Assembly: GCA_017442185.1 (NCBI GenBank)
Contig: JAFSAT010000014.1
Coordinates: forward strand, 1 to 64,000
Direction of reading: 5' to 3'
Source of the DNA: Bacteroidaceae bacterium
Lineage (GTDB): Bacteria; Bacteroidota; Bacteroidia; Bacteroidales; Bacteroidaceae
Length of the DNA: 64,000 nucleotides
Shown: positions 26,834 to 35,879 of the stretch, piece after piece
Layout: every line of letters begins with the position of its first letter
How positions within the stretch are numbered: position 1 is the stretch's first letter
Notes under the pieces: generated by a model
Told to the model about the DNA's origin: nothing
The model's input: the letters and a program-made list of their open reading frames with translations, nothing else
Databases searched by the model: none
Program-made: the position numbers and the translations under genes

Positions 26834-26898
26834 TAAAATGAAAAAATAAGAAGTAGCCTTCTTTTGATTTATTTGAAAAACGTAAACACAAATATAAA

Positions 26899-28146
26899 AT
26901 GAAAAAGATTCTATACTATGTATTTGTGGCTTTTGCCGCAGCATCCGTGGCTTCATGCGGACATACACACAGTCATGACCATGAGCACGACCATGCACAC
27001 AATCATGAGCACGAAAAGGAGCATACACAAGAGGTACATTCGCACTCTCATAATCACGAAGAACATTCGCATGCAGAGCCTTCTCGCAAAGAGCATTCAC
27101 ACTCTCATCCCGAAGGGTGCATTACCTTTGGCAAAGAACAGCAGAGTAAGATTGATTTTGAGGTGACAGAGGTTAAAGGCAGCAATTTCAACGGAGCAGT
27201 GAAGGTTGCCGCACGAGTGGTTGCCGCACCCGATAATCTTACAACTGTGGTTGCTGCTGTTGCAGGGCGGTTGCGCTATGCGGGAAACATAGTAGAGGGA
27301 AAGGAGCTGCGTCAAGGCGATGCCCTTTTTATAATAGAGGGTGGGAACGTAACGGAAAATGATGCCGCAGTTAAGTTTGCCCGTGCCGAAAGTGATTATA
27401 ATCTTGCTCGTGCCGATTATGAACGTAAAGTGGCACTGCATAAAGAGAATGTTGTGTCGCAAAAGGAACTTCAAACAGCAGAGGCGGCACTGCAGAGTGC
27501 CGAAGCTCATTACAACAGCATGAAGCGCAGTTTCAGCAACGGCAAGACTGTGCTTGCGGCACCTATGAGCGGATATATATCGTCGCTGCTTGCAGACAAT
27601 GGCGCCTATGTGCAGGCCGGCACTCCGCTTGCCTGTGTGCAGCGCGACGGCGAGGTTAACATCGAGGCCGAACTTCCGGTGCGCTTCGCATCGCAATTGG
27701 CCGAAATATCGGGCGTGAACATTGAACTTGCCACAGGTGCTGTTTTTTCGCTCGACGAGGTGCAAGGCACTATCGTGGGGCTGGGACGGTCGGCCAACAG
27801 TTGTAATATGATTCCTGTCACTGTGTCGGCAAAAAAGCTCGCCGGTGTTGTGCCGGGCAGCATCGTCACGCTGCATCTTGCTTCGTCGCTCCCCCAAGGT
27901 GCTGTGTGTCCGGTTATTCCGCGAAGCGCTCTTATTGAAGAGATGGGCAATTATTTTGTTTTTGTGCAGCATTGCAGCGATGCTTTTGAGAAACGCGAAG
28001 TAAAGATAGGTTCCACAGACGGAATGTATACGCAGATTTTAAAAGGCCTGAAGAGTGGCGAGCGTGTAGTGTCTAAAGGAGCTGTGTCGCTTAAATTATC
28101 ACAGGCTGCGGGTGCACTCGACCCTCACGCAGGACATGTTCATTGA
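26899..28146 (+). CDS. RND efflux periplasmic adaptor (CzcB/CusB-like) with His-rich N-terminus
   Basis: A 415-residue membrane-fusion lipoprotein that bridges an inner-membrane RND pump to an outer-membrane channel. The signal peptide ends in lipobox VASC. Residues 21-75 are a remarkable His-rich segment in which HSH, HDH and HEH repeats alternate with Glu and Asp, a likely metal-chelating region. The lipoyl/hairpin core follows: residues 100-130 with AAVAGRLRYAGNIVEG, a helical hairpin (about 155-215) and the second lipoyl half with AAPMSGYISSLLADNGAYV. The C-terminal beta-barrel ends near SGERVVSKGAV. It lies 15 bases upstream of the pump gene. The metal is probably Zn, Co, Ni or Cu. Confidence 0.9.
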   Translation: MKKILYYVFVAFAAASVASCGHTHSHDHEHDHAHNHEHEKEHTQEVHSHSHNHEEHSHAEPSRKEHSHSHPEGCITFGKEQQSKIDFEVTEVKGSNFNGAVKVAARVVAAPDNLTTVVAAVAGRLRYAGNIVEGKELRQGDALFIIEGGNVTENDAAVKFARAESDYNLARADYERKVALHKENVVSQKELQTAEAALQSAEAHYNSMKRSFSNGKTVLAAPMSGYISSLLADNGAYVQAGTPLACVQRDGEVNIEAELPVRFASQLAEISGVNIELATGAVFSLDEVQGTIVGLGRSANSCNMIPVTVSAKKLAGVVPGSIVTLHLASSLPQGAVCPVIPRSALIEEMGNYFVFVQHCSDAFEKREVKIGSTDGMYTQILKGLKSGERVVSKGAVSLKLSQAAGALDPHAGHVH

Positions 28147-28161
28147 TAAACTTCTATTGCT

Positions 28162-31100
28162 ATGCTTAACAGAATAATAAAATTCTCGCTCGACAACAGA
28201 CTGTTGGTGCTGTTAGGAGTGGTATTGGTGACAATAGGCGGAATATATTCTGCACGTAACATAGAGGTAGATGTGTTCCCCGACCTTACAATGCCTACCG
28301 TGGTTGTACTCACCGATGCCGCAGACATGGCACCCGAGGAGATTGAACGCCTTGTCACATTCCCTATCGAAACGGCTGTGAACGGAGCCACAAATGTTCG
28401 CCGAGTGCGCTCTACATCATCACAAGGCTTCTCCTTTGTGTGGGTGGAATTTGATTGGGGTATGGATATTTATAAAGCCCGGCAGGTGATAAGCGAGAAA
28501 CTTGTCTCTATCACCGGCGAGCTTCCCGAGGGTATTGTTCCCATGCTTGCTCCACAGTCGAGCGTGATGGGCGAAATTCTCTTCATAGGCATGCAGTCTG
28601 ACACCACCTCGATGATGGAACTGCGTACACTTGCCGAGTGGGTGGTGAAACCTGTGATTCTTGCAACCGGAGGTGTGTCGCAAGTGACCATTATAGGCGG
28701 AGACTATAAACAGTATCAAGTGCTTGCCGATGTTCACAAGATGGATATGTATGGAGTGAGCATGGATGAACTTGAGAGTGCCGTGCGTGCCATGAGCGTG
28801 AATGTAGGTGGCGGTGTTGTACGCGACTATGGTAACGAATACAATCTGCGAGGAATGGGTCGCACCAACAATATCGAAGAGCTTGGGCGCACACTTGTCA
28901 AGATGAATGGTGATGCCCCTGTGCGTGTGGCCGATGTTGCGCGTGTGGTAACTGCGGGTGCGGTACGTCAGGGCTACGCATCGTTGAGCGGAAAGCCTTC
29001 GGTCATACTATCTATATCTAAGCAGCCTAATATAAACACGCTTAATGTGACAGAAAACATAGAACGCAATCTTAGGAGCGTGGCAAAGTCGCTTCCGCCT
29101 GATGTTACGTTGGATACTGAAATTTTCCGTCAGGCAGATTATATACAATCTTCTGTTAACAATGTCGGCAGAGCGCTTGTCGAGGGTGCTGTGTGTGTGA
29201 TACTTGTGCTATTCCTGTTTCTCACAAGTTTCCGCACTACGGTAATTTCAATTGTGGCTATACCTTTGTCGCTGCTGGGTACGATGATAGTGCTCTATCT
29301 GCTGGATATGGACATAAATACAATGACCTTGGGAGGAATGTGTATAGCGATAGGCTCTTTGGTGGATGATGCCATCATTGATGTAGAGAATGTGTATAAA
29401 CGTTTACGACAGAATCATGAGCTGCCACCTGCCGAACGACGTTCTACTTATCGGGTGGTGTTTGAAGCCTCGTCGGAGATACGTGCTTCCATAATACATG
29501 CCACGCTTATCATAATGGTAACTTTCATGCCGCTCTTCTTTTTGAGCGGTCTTGAGGGGCGTATGCTCAAGCCACTCGGTGTTGCCTATTTGATAGCGTT
29601 GGTTATGTCACTTATAGTGGCAATGACGGTGACACCGCTGATGTGCAGCATGATGTTGTCGGGCGACAAATATCTCACACGCAATGAACGCAAAAATTGG
29701 GTCGACCGCAAACTGCTGACCCTTTATGCCCGCTCGCTCGATGGGGCGATGAGGTATTCGCAATATATCTTGGGTGCTGTTGTGCTGTTGTTGGCAGTCT
29801 CCCTTGTGCTGTTCGTTAATATGGGGCGCAGTTTCTTGCCCGAATTTAATGAGAAGGCTCTCACTATTGCCGCTGTGTCGCGTCCGGGTGTCTCTCTGGA
29901 AGAGTCGCATCGCATAGGTCTTGCGATAGAGAAAGAGCTGCTTGAAATTCCCGAGGTTACAAGCACCGCCAGACGTACAGGGCGCGGTGAACTTGATGAA
30001 CATTCGCAAACAGCCAACGGCGCCGAAATTGATGTTAACTTTGTGCTTGGTGAACGTGGCAAAGAGGATTTTCTGAAAGAGGTTCGTTCGCGTCTGGCTG
30101 CAGTTCCGGGAGTGGTTACATCAGTGGGTCAGCCTTTGGAACATCGTATCGACCACATGGTGTCGGGAACACAGGCCGACCTTGCCATAAAAGTCTTCGG
30201 CCCCGACCTTAATCGTCTGTTTACAACGGGAAATCTTATAAAAGCGCTCCTTGGTGAATTTTCCAATGTGGTGGATGTTAACGTGGAGCAACAGGTTGAG
30301 ACACCGCAGTTGCAAATACGTGCCGACCGCGAGAAACTTGCTTTGCATGGTATTACAATGGAGCAGTTTAATGCTTTTGTGGCAGCGGCATTTCCGGGAA
30401 AAAAGCTGGGCGAGGTGTATGAACAGGAGCGCAGTTTCGACCTTATCCTGCGTCTTGACACTGCATACACCGAGAGTATCGACGGGGTGCGTCGCGCCCT
30501 AATAGATACGGAGCTGGGCAAGGTACCTCTTGAAGAGGTTGCAAGCATCGTCTCGGCAGGAGGCCCCGGAAGCATCAGCCGCGAGAATGTTCAGCGCAAG
30601 GTGGTGGTGTCGGCAAATATTACAGGTGGCGATGTGGCCGGTACAGTTGAACGTATAGCCGAGTATCTCGACAAAGAATTGAAATTGGACGAGGGTTACC
30701 GCCTTGAGTATGGCGGACAGTTCGAGAGTGCAGCAAGTGCATCGCGAACATTGTGGCTCACGTCGTTGGTGGCGATAGGTGTGGTGTTTGTATTGCTGTA
30801 TGGCGAATTTAAAAGCTCCTTACTATCTCTTGTGGTGTTGTTGAATCTGCCGTTGGCACTCATAGGAGGTGTGATTGCCACGTATATATCTTCAGGGGTG
30901 GTCAGCATACCTGCCATTATAGGTCTTATAACGCTCTTTGGCATTGCCACACGTAACGGTATACTTTTAGTGTCGCGTTACAGGCATTTGCGTGCCGAGG
31001 GGGTGTCTCTCGATGAGGCTGTTCGTGCAGGGTCGTGCGACCGTCTCACTCCCATTCTTATGACAGCATTTACGTCGGCACTTGCGCTTGTCCCCATGAT

Positions 31101-31257
31101 TATAGGCGGAGGCGAGTCGGGCAACGAGATTCAAAGTCCTATGGCTGTGGTTGTGTTGGGAGGATTGCTCACCTCGACACTGTTGAATGTGTATGTGATT
31201 CCGATAGTCTATCGTCGATTGCAAATGAGCCGATTCGGTGATAGAGACAATAAATAA
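28162..31257 (+). CDS. Heavy-metal RND efflux pump (CzcA/CusA family)
   Basis: A 1031-residue inner-membrane proton-driven pump. It has the standard RND layout: helix 1 (residues 10-30), a large periplasmic loop, helices 2-6 (about 335-530), a second periplasmic loop and helices 8-12 (about 855-1020). The helix-4 proton relay of heavy-metal pumps is present as VDDAIIDVENV near residue 400, with Asp, Asp and Glu spaced as in CzcA. Opening residues MLNRIIKFSLDNRL and VDVFPDLTMPTV are typical of this branch. It is translationally close to the adaptor gene. No outer-membrane channel gene follows, so a TolC-like partner must be elsewhere. Confidence 0.92.
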   Translation: MLNRIIKFSLDNRLLVLLGVVLVTIGGIYSARNIEVDVFPDLTMPTVVVLTDAADMAPEEIERLVTFPIETAVNGATNVRRVRSTSSQGFSFVWVEFDWGMDIYKARQVISEKLVSITGELPEGIVPMLAPQSSVMGEILFIGMQSDTTSMMELRTLAEWVVKPVILATGGVSQVTIIGGDYKQYQVLADVHKMDMYGVSMDELESAVRAMSVNVGGGVVRDYGNEYNLRGMGRTNNIEELGRTLVKMNGDAPVRVADVARVVTAGAVRQGYASLSGKPSVILSISKQPNINTLNVTENIERNLRSVAKSLPPDVTLDTEIFRQADYIQSSVNNVGRALVEGAVCVILVLFLFLTSFRTTVISIVAIPLSLLGTMIVLYLLDMDINTMTLGGMCIAIGSLVDDAIIDVENVYKRLRQNHELPPAERRSTYRVVFEASSEIRASIIHATLIIMVTFMPLFFLSGLEGRMLKPLGVAYLIALVMSLIVAMTVTPLMCSMMLSGDKYLTRNERKNWVDRKLLTLYARSLDGAMRYSQYILGAVVLLLAVSLVLFVNMGRSFLPEFNEKALTIAAVSRPGVSLEESHRIGLAIEKELLEIPEVTSTARRTGRGELDEHSQTANGAEIDVNFVLGERGKEDFLKEVRSRLAAVPGVVTSVGQPLEHRIDHMVSGTQADLAIKVFGPDLNRLFTTGNLIKALLGEFSNVVDVNVEQQVETPQLQIRADREKLALHGITMEQFNAFVAAAFPGKKLGEVYEQERSFDLILRLDTAYTESIDGVRRALIDTELGKVPLEEVASIVSAGGPGSISRENVQRKVVVSANITGGDVAGTVERIAEYLDKELKLDEGYRLEYGGQFESAASASRTLWLTSLVAIGVVFVLLYGEFKSSLLSLVVLLNLPLALIGGVIATYISSGVVSIPAIIGLITLFGIATRNGILLVSRYRHLRAEGVSLDEAVRAGSCDRLTPILMTAFTSALALVPMIIGGGESGNEIQSPMAVVVLGGLLTSTLLNVYVIPIVYRRLQMSRFGDRDNK

Positions 31258-31274
31258 ACAGCTTAAAAGTAGTT

Positions 31275-31454
31275 ATGAATGATTTACCAAAAGATCCGAT
31301 GATGCTTGTCGGTGTAATAAACATGAAATTGCGCGATGAATATGATTCGCTCGATGAATTGTGTGCTTCAATGGGAATAGAACGTACACTTCTTGAACAG
31401 AAGTTGGCATCGGTGGGTTTTGAGTATAGCGAACAGAATAATAAATTCTGGTGA
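31275..31454 (+). CDS. DUF4250 small protein
   Basis: A 59-residue reading frame, MNDLPKDPMMLVGVINMKL to SEQNNKFW. It matches the DUF4250 family from memory: a short protein with the LPxDPxMLxSxVNxKLRD start and the YxSLDELCxSM centre, here YDSLDELCASMG. Function is unknown; the middle resembles a small helix-turn-helix. It starts 17 bases after the RND pump, probably by read-through, and its stop is 24 bases from the convergent nadK stop. Confidence 0.8.
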   Translation: MNDLPKDPMMLVGVINMKLRDEYDSLDELCASMGIERTLLEQKLASVGFEYSEQNNKFW

Positions 31455-31478
31455 CAAGAAAAAGAGATGGGGCTGACG

Positions 31479-32351
31479 TTATCTTGTGTCGGCTCCCCAC
31501 ATCATCTTGTCGCGCAGATTCTTTATGAAAGAGCTTCCTGCACTGCGTATTATATGCAGTCGGTAGGGGGCTTTTTTTATTGTGATTATTGTGTTTTCTG
31601 CACAGCTCTCGTTGCGTCCGTCAATGGCAATCAGAAAGTTGCGGCTGCGGCTGTTTACTTTTATGCGCACTTCTGTGTCGTCGTTCACCACAATGGGACG
31701 CACATTTAAACTGTGTGATGCTATCGGAGTGAGTACAAATACGTTTGCATCGGGTGCTATAATCGGACCGCCTACACTCAACGAATATCCTGTGGAACCC
31801 GATGGCGCCGCTACTATAAGACCGTCTGCTTGATAAACAATTGTATCTGTATTGTTGAGTGTTGTCTCCAGAGTCATCATCGACGAACTGTCGTGCTTCA
31901 TTACTGCAATCTCATTCAAGGCATACGGGTAGCTCTTCAAACAGCAGTGGGAGTCGGTCTCAGCCTGTATCATGCCACGCTGTTCTATTATGTAATTGTT
32001 GTTGTGCAGTTGCTCGATTGTCTTTTCAATCTCGTCGTGTGAGATAGCTGTCAGGAATCCTAAACGACCTCCGTTTATGCCGAGGATGGGGATTCCTTTG
32101 TCTCCTACGCGGCTTGCTGTGCGTAACAGAGTACCGTCGCCTCCGTAGCTTATTACAATGTCTGCTGTAAAATTGTTTCCATCTATTACAGCGGCATCAT
32201 TTGTTATGCCCGGATATTCGCGGTTGAGAAACTCAAGGAAAGGGCGGTCTATGGCGTAGTTGTCGCCATGTTTGCGCAGTGTCTCGAAAAGGGTTGCAAT
32301 CTTTTCGCACTTCTTTGTTTGGTAGCTGTTTCCGAATATGGCAAATCTCAT
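31479..32351 (-). CDS. nadK: NAD kinase
   Basis: A 290-residue cytoplasmic enzyme that phosphorylates NAD to NADP. The diagnostic GGDGT motif is in ISYGGDGTLL near residue 70, followed by the NAD-binding NE motif in ALNEIAVMK and the glycine-rich loop DGLIVAAPSGSTGYSLSVGG (about 174-193). Length is normal. A TACCTTTG promoter box (32388-32381, minus strand) lies 30 bases upstream. The gene is divergent from pdxJ, an arrangement familiar in Bacteroidales. Confidence 0.96.
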   Translation of the reverse strand: MRFAIFGNSYQTKKCEKIATLFETLRKHGDNYAIDRPFLEFLNREYPGITNDAAVIDGNNFTADIVISYGGDGTLLRTASRVGDKGIPILGINGGRLGFLTAISHDEIEKTIEQLHNNNYIIEQRGMIQAETDSHCCLKSYPYALNEIAVMKHDSSSMMTLETTLNNTDTIVYQADGLIVAAPSGSTGYSLSVGGPIIAPDANVFVLTPIASHSLNVRPIVVNDDTEVRIKVNSRSRNFLIAIDGRNESCAENTIITIKKAPYRLHIIRSAGSSFIKNLRDKMMWGADTR

Positions 32352-32380
32352 ATCTGTTTCTTTCTGTTATCGCTTTGTGA

Positions 32381-32388
32381 CAAAGGTA
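32381..32388 (-). promoter_or_regulatory. -7 box of nadK
   Basis: TACCTTTG on the minus strand, 30 bases before the nadK start. No convincing -33 TTG is at the expected distance. Confidence 0.5.
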
Positions 32389-32462
32389 CGCATTTGAAAC
32401 ACATTTGCACAGCTTTTGCCTTTTTTTTGGTAAAAATATTCCCATATTCTTTTATTTTGTAC

Positions 32463-32500
32463 TAATTTTGCATCCGAATGTGTAAGAAGCTGTTTGATTT
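32463..32500 (+). promoter_or_regulatory. -7 box and R1 half-element in the pdxJ leader
   Basis: TAATTTTG at 32463-32470 is the likely -7 box. It is followed 13 bases later by an R1 left arm, AAGAAGCTGTTTGATTTTT, from 32484. No matching right arm occurs before the ATG at 32545, so this is a solo arm. Confidence 0.5.
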
Positions 32501-32544
32501 TTATTGTAAATTAAAACCGCATTACTTAAATACATCTATGAATT

Positions 32545-33267
32545 ATGACTAAACTAAGCGTTAATATTAACAAAGTGGCAACCATACGAAATGCCCGTGG
32601 CGGTAATATGCCTGACCTCCTGCAGGTGGCAAGAGACTGTGAGGCGTTCGGAGCCGATGGTATTACGGTTCATCCTCGTCCCGATGAGCGACATATACGT
32701 CGTGCCGATGTGCCTGCGTTGCGTGCCGTTCTTAATACGGAATTTAATATAGAGGGATATCCGTCAAAGGAATTTATAGATATGGTGCTAAGGGTTAAGC
32801 CTCATCAGGTTACGTTGGTGCCTGATAAGCCCGACCAATTGACCTCCAATCATGGATGGGATACTGTGGCCGAGCAGGATTTTCTGCGCGATGTGCTCAA
32901 CGATGTGCGAGCAGCCGGCATACGCAGCTCAATCTTTATTGATGCCGACATGCGTATGGCCGAGTATGCAGCCAAGGCCGGTGCCGACCGTGTGGAACTT
33001 TACACCGGGCCGTATGCCGAGCTTTATGAGAAAAACAGAGAAAAGGCGATAGCTCCTTTTGTGGAAACGGCTGCACAGGTGCGTAAATTGGGTATTGGGC
33101 TTAATGCAGGGCACGACCTTAATCTTAAAAACCTCAGATATTTCAAAGAGAATATCCCTTGGCTCGATGAGGTTTCCATCGGGCATGCCCTCATTTGCGA
33201 TGCGCTATATATGGGCTTGAAAGATACTATTGAGGCTTATAAAAATTGTTTGGTAATTTTAAAATAA
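32545..33267 (+). CDS. pdxJ: Pyridoxine 5'-phosphate synthase
   Basis: A 240-residue TIM-barrel enzyme that condenses 1-deoxyxylulose 5-phosphate with 3-amino-2-oxopropyl phosphate to form pyridoxine phosphate. Family landmarks are LSVNINKVATIRNARGG at the N-terminus, ITVHPRPDERHIR near residue 40, FIDADMRMAEYAAKAGADRVELYTG (about 130-155) and LNAGHDLNLKN near 192. Length is normal. It is the first gene of a run with exbB, exbD and a tonB-like gene, an order commonly seen in Bacteroidetes, although vitamin B6 synthesis and TonB energy are not functionally tied. Confidence 0.96.
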   Translation: MTKLSVNINKVATIRNARGGNMPDLLQVARDCEAFGADGITVHPRPDERHIRRADVPALRAVLNTEFNIEGYPSKEFIDMVLRVKPHQVTLVPDKPDQLTSNHGWDTVAEQDFLRDVLNDVRAAGIRSSIFIDADMRMAEYAAKAGADRVELYTGPYAELYEKNREKAIAPFVETAAQVRKLGIGLNAGHDLNLKNLRYFKENIPWLDEVSIGHALICDALYMGLKDTIEAYKNCLVILK

Positions 33268-33273
33268 GATAAT

Positions 33274-33981
33274 ATGATTTTTAAAATACAGTTTGCACAG
33301 GTAGCTGCCGTTGCGCAGGATTCCATAATGAACCTTACGGAGCCTGTTGCCGAGGGTATGAATGTGTGGGAACTTGCAGTGAAGGGCGGATGGATTATGG
33401 TTGTTCTGGCACTGCTGTCGGTGCTTGGCGTTTACATCTTTTTCGAGCGTTTCTCGACATTGCGCAAAGCCGCCCAGCGTAACCCGTTGTTTATGCAGCG
33501 TATACACGATAATATAAAGGACGATGATGTAAAGTCGGCAGCCAACTATTGTCGCAACGAAAATACTCCCGTGTCGCGAGTGGTTGAAAAAGGTCTTAAA
33601 AATTTCCATCTGTCGGTTGAGGCTATACGTGAGACTGTGGACAACAGCGCCAATCTCGAGATTGCGCAGCTCGAAAAAGGATTGCCCATCCTCTCCACAA
33701 TTGCTGCCATAGGGCCCATGATAGGCTTTTTGGGTACAGTGACAGGTATGGTGCAGGCATTTTGGGAGATGGCCAATGCAGGAAACAATATAGATGTTTC
33801 GCTTCTGTCGGGAGGTATTTACGAGGCTATGGTGACTACGGTCGGAGGTTTGATAGTGGGTATCGTGGCCACATTCTCATACAACTATCTTGTGACGCTT
33901 GTCGACAAGGTGCAAAACGACCTTGAAGCACAGATGATAGCTTTCATGGAAATAGTACACGAGAAAAAAGAGAATCTTTGA
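33274..33981 (+). CDS. exbB: MotA/TolQ/ExbB proton channel protein
   Basis: A 235-residue inner-membrane protein, the pentameric channel component of a TonB-type energy transducer. Three membrane helices are visible: about residues 34-54 (WIMVVLALLSVLGVYIFF), 138-165 (ILSTIAAIGPMIGFLGTVTG, the conserved family core) and 185-210. The cytoplasmic loop between helices 1 and 2 carries the family-typical charged stretch. It follows pdxJ by 6 bases and precedes exbD, so it probably powers TonB-dependent receptors such as the one at 2386. A Tol-type role is possible. Confidence 0.9.
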   Translation: MIFKIQFAQVAAVAQDSIMNLTEPVAEGMNVWELAVKGGWIMVVLALLSVLGVYIFFERFSTLRKAAQRNPLFMQRIHDNIKDDDVKSAANYCRNENTPVSRVVEKGLKNFHLSVEAIRETVDNSANLEIAQLEKGLPILSTIAAIGPMIGFLGTVTGMVQAFWEMANAGNNIDVSLLSGGIYEAMVTTVGGLIVGIVATFSYNYLVTLVDKVQNDLEAQMIAFMEIVHEKKENL

Positions 33982-34005
33982 TTACTCCCACAAATCTTTT
34001 TGCTT

Positions 34006-34422
34006 ATGCTTAAAAGAAAAACAAGGACAATTGAGGTGTTTTCAATGTCGTCGATGACAGATATAATTTTTCTGTTATTGATATTCTTTATGATAACATC
34101 TACAATGGTAACTCCTAATGCCATAAAAGTGCTCTTGCCGCAAGGTGCCAGGCAAACATCGGCCAAACCGTTGGCACGCATCATAATAGATAAAGGGTTG
34201 AACTATTATTCGGCTTTTGGAAATGAAGATGAGATGCCGATAGCTCCCGATAATATAGCAGCCTTCTTGCTCGATTGTGCAGCCAAAGAGCCCGAAATGT
34301 ATGTGGCACTGTATGCCGATGAGAGCGTCCCCTACCGCGAGATTGTAAAAGTTTTGAATATAGCCAACGAGAATAATTTTAAGATGGTGTTGGCAACGCG
34401 CCGTCCCGACAAGAAAAGGTAA
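34006..34422 (+). CDS. exbD: ExbD/TolR-family biopolymer transport protein
   Basis: A 138-residue protein with one N-terminal helix and a periplasmic domain. The proton-carrying Asp is in SSMTDIIFLLLIFFM near residue 18, the invariant feature of ExbD/TolR. The domain continues with KVLLPQGARQTSAK and ends in VLATRRPDKKR. ATG 34006 (MLKRKTRTIEV) is chosen over an in-frame TTG two codons earlier. The stop codon abuts the ATG of the next gene, implying coupled translation with the TonB-like partner. Confidence 0.9.
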   Translation: MLKRKTRTIEVFSMSSMTDIIFLLLIFFMITSTMVTPNAIKVLLPQGARQTSAKPLARIIIDKGLNYYSAFGNEDEMPIAPDNIAAFLLDCAAKEPEMYVALYADESVPYREIVKVLNIANENNFKMVLATRRPDKKR

Positions 34423-35247
34423 ATGAAAAAACCTGATAAAGAGCAGCTGCACGGAATCTTAGGTACAATGGTTGTTCACGTCATCGTACTTATAATATTG
34501 CTGTCGGTGGTGATGAAAAGGCCGCCACAGCAACAGGAATCGGGTGTGTCGGTACTTATGGGCAACGTCTTGTCGGCAGCAGGTGATGCCTTTGATTACA
34601 CCGAAGTGACTGCAGTGCAACAACAATCCGAAGTGAGTACCACTGTGCCGGATTCACCCCTTAGCGCCGAAGAGCCGCTTATTACACAGACCGAAGAAGC
34701 AACAGTCTCTCTCCCCGATGCCGAAAAAGAGACCGAAGAGAGCAAAAAACCGGAGAAGACACCCGAAGAGCTTGAACAAGAGCGGCTTGCACGCGAAGCA
34801 GAGCGCAAACGTCAAGAGGCTGAGCGTATAGCTCGTGAGGCCGATGCTAAAATAGCAGGGGCATTCGGCAAAGGTACAACCATGAAAAACAGCGGCGATG
34901 CCGAGGAGGGCAGTGGCAATCAGGGTTCGGTAGAGAGCAACGAAACATCGGGCGTCTCAATAGGAATAGGCGGATACGGAACCTTCGACCTCAACGGGCG
35001 CTCGTTGGGCAAAAGCGGTCTTCCGCGTCCCGAATATAATGTGCAGGACGAAGGACGTGTGGTGGTAAACATCACCGTAAACCCCGAAGGAGAGGTAATA
35101 GCAGCAACCATAAACCGTCGCACAAACACCACAAATGCACAGATGCGCAAAGCTGCCATAGATGCAGCGCGTAAGGCTGTTTTTAACAAAGTGGGCACAG
35201 TGGATAACCAAATGGGTACTATAACCTACTACTTTAAACTGAGATAG
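34423..35247 (+). CDS. tonB: TonB-family energy transducer
   Basis: A 274-residue protein: a short cytoplasmic start, one membrane helix (HGILGTMVVHVIVLIILLSV, about 10-29), a Glu/Lys/Arg-rich, partly coiled-coil periplasmic linker (residues 60-150) and a TonB C-terminal domain. The latter is seen in QDEGRVVVNITVNPEGEVI and continues to the terminal MGTITYYFKLR. It would contact TonB boxes of outer-membrane receptors. The long charged coil is somewhat TolA-like, so a Tol role is an alternative. It is the last gene of the set and is followed by a terminator. Confidence 0.85.
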   Translation: MKKPDKEQLHGILGTMVVHVIVLIILLSVVMKRPPQQQESGVSVLMGNVLSAAGDAFDYTEVTAVQQQSEVSTTVPDSPLSAEEPLITQTEEATVSLPDAEKETEESKKPEKTPEELEQERLAREAERKRQEAERIAREADAKIAGAFGKGTTMKNSGDAEEGSGNQGSVESNETSGVSIGIGGYGTFDLNGRSLGKSGLPRPEYNVQDEGRVVVNITVNPEGEVIAATINRRTNTTNAQMRKAAIDAARKAVFNKVGTVDNQMGTITYYFKLR

Positions 35248-35251
35248 TTTC

Positions 35252-35295
35252 ATTTCGGCAATAATGTTTTTATTTAGAAGCATTATTGCCGAAAT
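35252..35295 (+). terminator. Terminator after the TonB-family gene
   Basis: ATTTCGGCAATAATG (35252-35266) pairs perfectly with CATTATTGCCGAAAT (35281-35295) around a 14-base loop, followed by TTTG. It separates the energy-transduction operon from the DJ-1 gene. Confidence 0.8.
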
Positions 35296-35321
35296 TTTGT
35301 TTATATATTATATTAGCAGTG

Positions 35322-35870
35322 ATGAAAGCATATCTTTTTTTGGCTGACGGATTCGAGACAGTAGAGGCATTGGCTCCGCTGGATGTAATGCGTCGCGCAG
35401 GTATAAATGTGGTGACAGTCTCCATAATGAAAAATTTACAAGTACGTTCGGCACAAAATGTGCCGGTGCTCGCCGATGCCATGTATGGTGAGTGCTCCTT
35501 TGCCGATGCCGATGCGCTCATTTTGCCCGGCGGTAGTGAAGGGACAGAGAATCTCTCGGCGTTTGAATCTTTGCATGCCGAACTTATGCGCATGAACAGC
35601 GAGGGCAGGCTGATTGCGGCAATATGTGCGGCGCCTATGGTGCTCGGACGTATAGGACTGTTGCAAGAGCGTGTGGCAACGTGTTACCCCGGATGCGAGG
35701 GCGACCTAAGGGGCGCACAATACACTGCAAAAGCCGTGGAAGAGGATGGTAATATAATAACAGCCTGCGGCCCCGGAGCCTCGTTCGACTTTGGCTTTGC
35801 CATAGTAGAACGCCTATGCGGAGCTGATGTTGTTGCCACGTTGCGCAGTCAGATGCAATTTAACAAATAA
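35322..35870 (+). CDS. DJ-1/PfpI family protein
   Basis: A 182-residue class I glutamine amidotransferase-like protein. The DJ-1 core is clear: LFLADGFETVEALAP with the conserved Glu near residue 14, the nucleophile elbow in IAAICAAPMVLG (Cys near 105) and a later HAT-like region (ACGPGASFDFGFA). Relatives act as glyoxalases, deglycases or chaperones against carbonyl stress. ATG 35322 gives the family-typical MKAYLFLADGFE start, and the in-frame upstream ATG lies inside the terminator. It precedes ispD by 9 bases. Confidence 0.9.
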   Translation: MKAYLFLADGFETVEALAPLDVMRRAGINVVTVSIMKNLQVRSAQNVPVLADAMYGECSFADADALILPGGSEGTENLSAFESLHAELMRMNSEGRLIAAICAAPMVLGRIGLLQERVATCYPGCEGDLRGAQYTAKAVEEDGNIITACGPGASFDFGFAIVERLCGADVVATLRSQMQFNK

Positions 35871-35879
35871 GCATTAGCG

